Below are positions 15,605 through 16,349 of a DNA stretch of 16,349 nt, piece by piece. The translations under genes and the position numbers were made by a program. Origin of the DNA: RGIG1828 sp045546535 (GTDB lineage Bacteria; Bacillota; Clostridia; UMGS1810); the NCBI GenBank assembly GCA_045546535.1, contig JAZQDA010000112.1:1-16349 (forward strand). The letters are read 5' to 3'. Under the pieces are notes generated by a model. The model was not told where the DNA came from and ran no database searches. It saw nothing but the letters and a program-made list of their open reading frames with translations. The number at the start of each line of letters is the position of its first letter. Positions within the stretch are counted from its first letter, which is position 1.

Positions 15605-15640
15605 ATTATGCATCCTTTCATACTGATGTAGGAAACTTTT

Positions 15641-15904
15641 TTAAAAATTTTGTTTTAAACCGCTTCTTTTTAAAAGTGTTTGAGAAGAAATCGGCGAAAT
15701 ATATACTTTTTCTTTGCCTTTCTCGCTTACTACCACAAATGAACGAGGAAGATCTTCGTCACTTACATTTATAACTTTATTTTCCTTTGTTGCTCTTTTA
15801 AAAAAATCTAAAGTTTTCTTTGATGCAGATGTATTATCCAAATCAAAAATACCCACAATATATTTTTTGTTTACACTTATATCCTGACCTAAATGAAGAT
15901 ACAT
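15641..15904 (-). CDS. remB: RemB/YaaB-like DUF370 protein
   Basis: An 87-residue member of the DUF370 family, which includes the biofilm-matrix regulators RemA and RemB of B. subtilis. RemA binds DNA as a large oligomer; the role of RemB/YaaB is less clear. The family signature is plain: MYLHLGQD at the N-terminus, GIFDLDNTSASKKT (18-31), PRSFVVVS (53-60), VYISPISSQTL (67-77). The start at 15904 has AGGTG just upstream, inside the end of recF; only 8 bases separate the two genes. Its place between recF and gyrB is the same as yaaB in B. subtilis, which supports RemB rather than RemA. Confidence 0.92.
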   Translation of the reverse strand: MYLHLGQDISVNKKYIVGIFDLDNTSASKKTLDFFKRATKENKVINVSDEDLPRSFVVVSEKGKEKVYISPISSQTLLKRSGLKQNF

Positions 15905-15912
15905 TTTTTCAC

Positions 15913-16349
15913 CTATTCTCTTTTTACTTTGCCGTTTTCAACTTTAAAAATATAACAGTTTTCTATTTCTATATTTTCTTTATCAGTACAGGTTATAATT
16001 ACTTGCTTGTCTTTTATATTTTCTAAAAAAAACTTTCTTCTTTGTTCATCGAGTTCGCTTAAAATATCATCTAAAAGAAGAATAGGTGTTTCACCCGTTT
16101 TTTCTTTTATAATTTCGCATTCTGAAAGTTTAAGTTTTAAAACGCACGACCTGATTTGACCTTGAGAACCGTATTTTTTTATATTTATATCATTCATAAA
16201 TATATCAAAATCATCTCTGTGAGGCCCTGTTAGAGTCATTTGTTTTTCAAAATCTCTTGTTCGGTTTTCTTTTAAAATATTTAAAAAATTTTCATAACTT
16301 TCAAAATCGCCTTTAATGCTCGGATTATATAAAAGTTTTATTTTTTCTG
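15913..16349 (-). CDS. recF: DNA replication and repair protein RecF, C-terminal part (cut by window edge)
   Basis: RecF is an SMC-like ATPase that, with RecO and RecR, loads RecA at gaps and stalled forks. The last 145 codons are present and the frame stays open to the right edge, so the 5' part with Walker A lies outside. Visible signatures are TGPHRDD (about 218 residues or so into a usual RecF), the ABC-like SQGQIRS, and the Walker B/D-loop LLLDDILSELDEQRR. The gene ends with TAG at 15913-15915 and is followed after 8 bp by remB. In this cluster recF normally follows dnaA and dnaN, which should lie to the right. Confidence 0.96.
   Translation of the reverse strand, partial: EKIKLLYNPSIKGDFESYENFLNILKENRTRDFEKQMTLTGPHRDDFDIFMNDINIKKYGSQGQIRSCVLKLKLSECEIIKEKTGETPILLLDDILSELDEQRRKFFLENIKDKQVIITCTDKENIEIENCYIFKVENGKVKRE

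Noticed and set aside
1..16349. CRISPR array, insertion sequence, prophage, toxin-antitoxin or tRNA gene
   Set aside because: I saw no regular repeats, transposase, integrase, attachment-site duplications or cloverleaf sequences; the non-coding gaps are all shorter than 150 bases and filled by promoters and terminators.

Overview
The window reads as a stretch of chromosomal backbone from a low-GC Gram-positive bacterium, most likely a member of the Clostridia (Firmicutes/Bacillota). The reasons are AT-rich sequence, strong AAGGAG-type ribosome binding sites, sigma-A promoters with extended -10 boxes, and a gene order that matches the replication-origin region of Bacillus and clostridia. Genus cannot be decided from the sequence alone. 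Fifteen of the sixteen genes are on the minus strand; only apbE is on the plus strand. There are no rRNA or tRNA genes, mobile elements, CRISPR arrays or long repeats, and almost every base outside the genes is explained by a promoter, terminator or ribosome binding site.

Right end (about 11,130-16,349): recF (5' part beyond the window), remB/yaaB, gyrB and gyrA, packed head to tail on the minus strand. This is the classical dnaA-dnaN-recF-yaaB-gyrB-gyrA origin cluster, so dnaN, dnaA and oriC are expected just past the right edge. A bidirectional terminator separates gyrA from apbE, a lone plus-strand lipoprotein flavin transferase.

Middle (about 5,077-9,988): darA (cyclic-di-AMP receptor), holB (DNA polymerase III delta'), ricT (PSP1/YaaT), a small 2[4Fe-4S] ferredoxin, yabB (tRNA m6A methyltransferase family), rsmI (16S rRNA methyltransferase) and an unrecognised two-helix membrane protein. 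In B. subtilis the same block is yaaQ-yaaR-holB-yaaT-yabA-yabB-yazA-rsmI; here yaaR and yazA are missing and a ferredoxin with its own promoter occupies the yabA position. darA and apbE fire from nearly back-to-back divergent promoters.

Left end (1-5,016): a second operon with its own well-formed promoter: miaB (tRNA ms2i6A synthase), ricA (YlbF/YmcA family), mutS and mutL (cut by the left edge). This matches B. subtilis ymcB-ymcA-(cotE)-mutS-mutL without cotE.

Taken together the genes serve replication and topology (gyrase, delta', RecF), mismatch repair (MutS/MutL), RNA modification (MiaB, RsmI, YabB) and Ric-complex RNA-processing control (RicA, RicT). I found no clear undescribed system. 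The best leads are the ferredoxin next to ricT in a window rich in Fe-S proteins (MiaB, RicA, RicT), the uncharacterised membrane protein coupled to rsmI, and a natural alanine at the quinolone-resistance serine position of GyrA.
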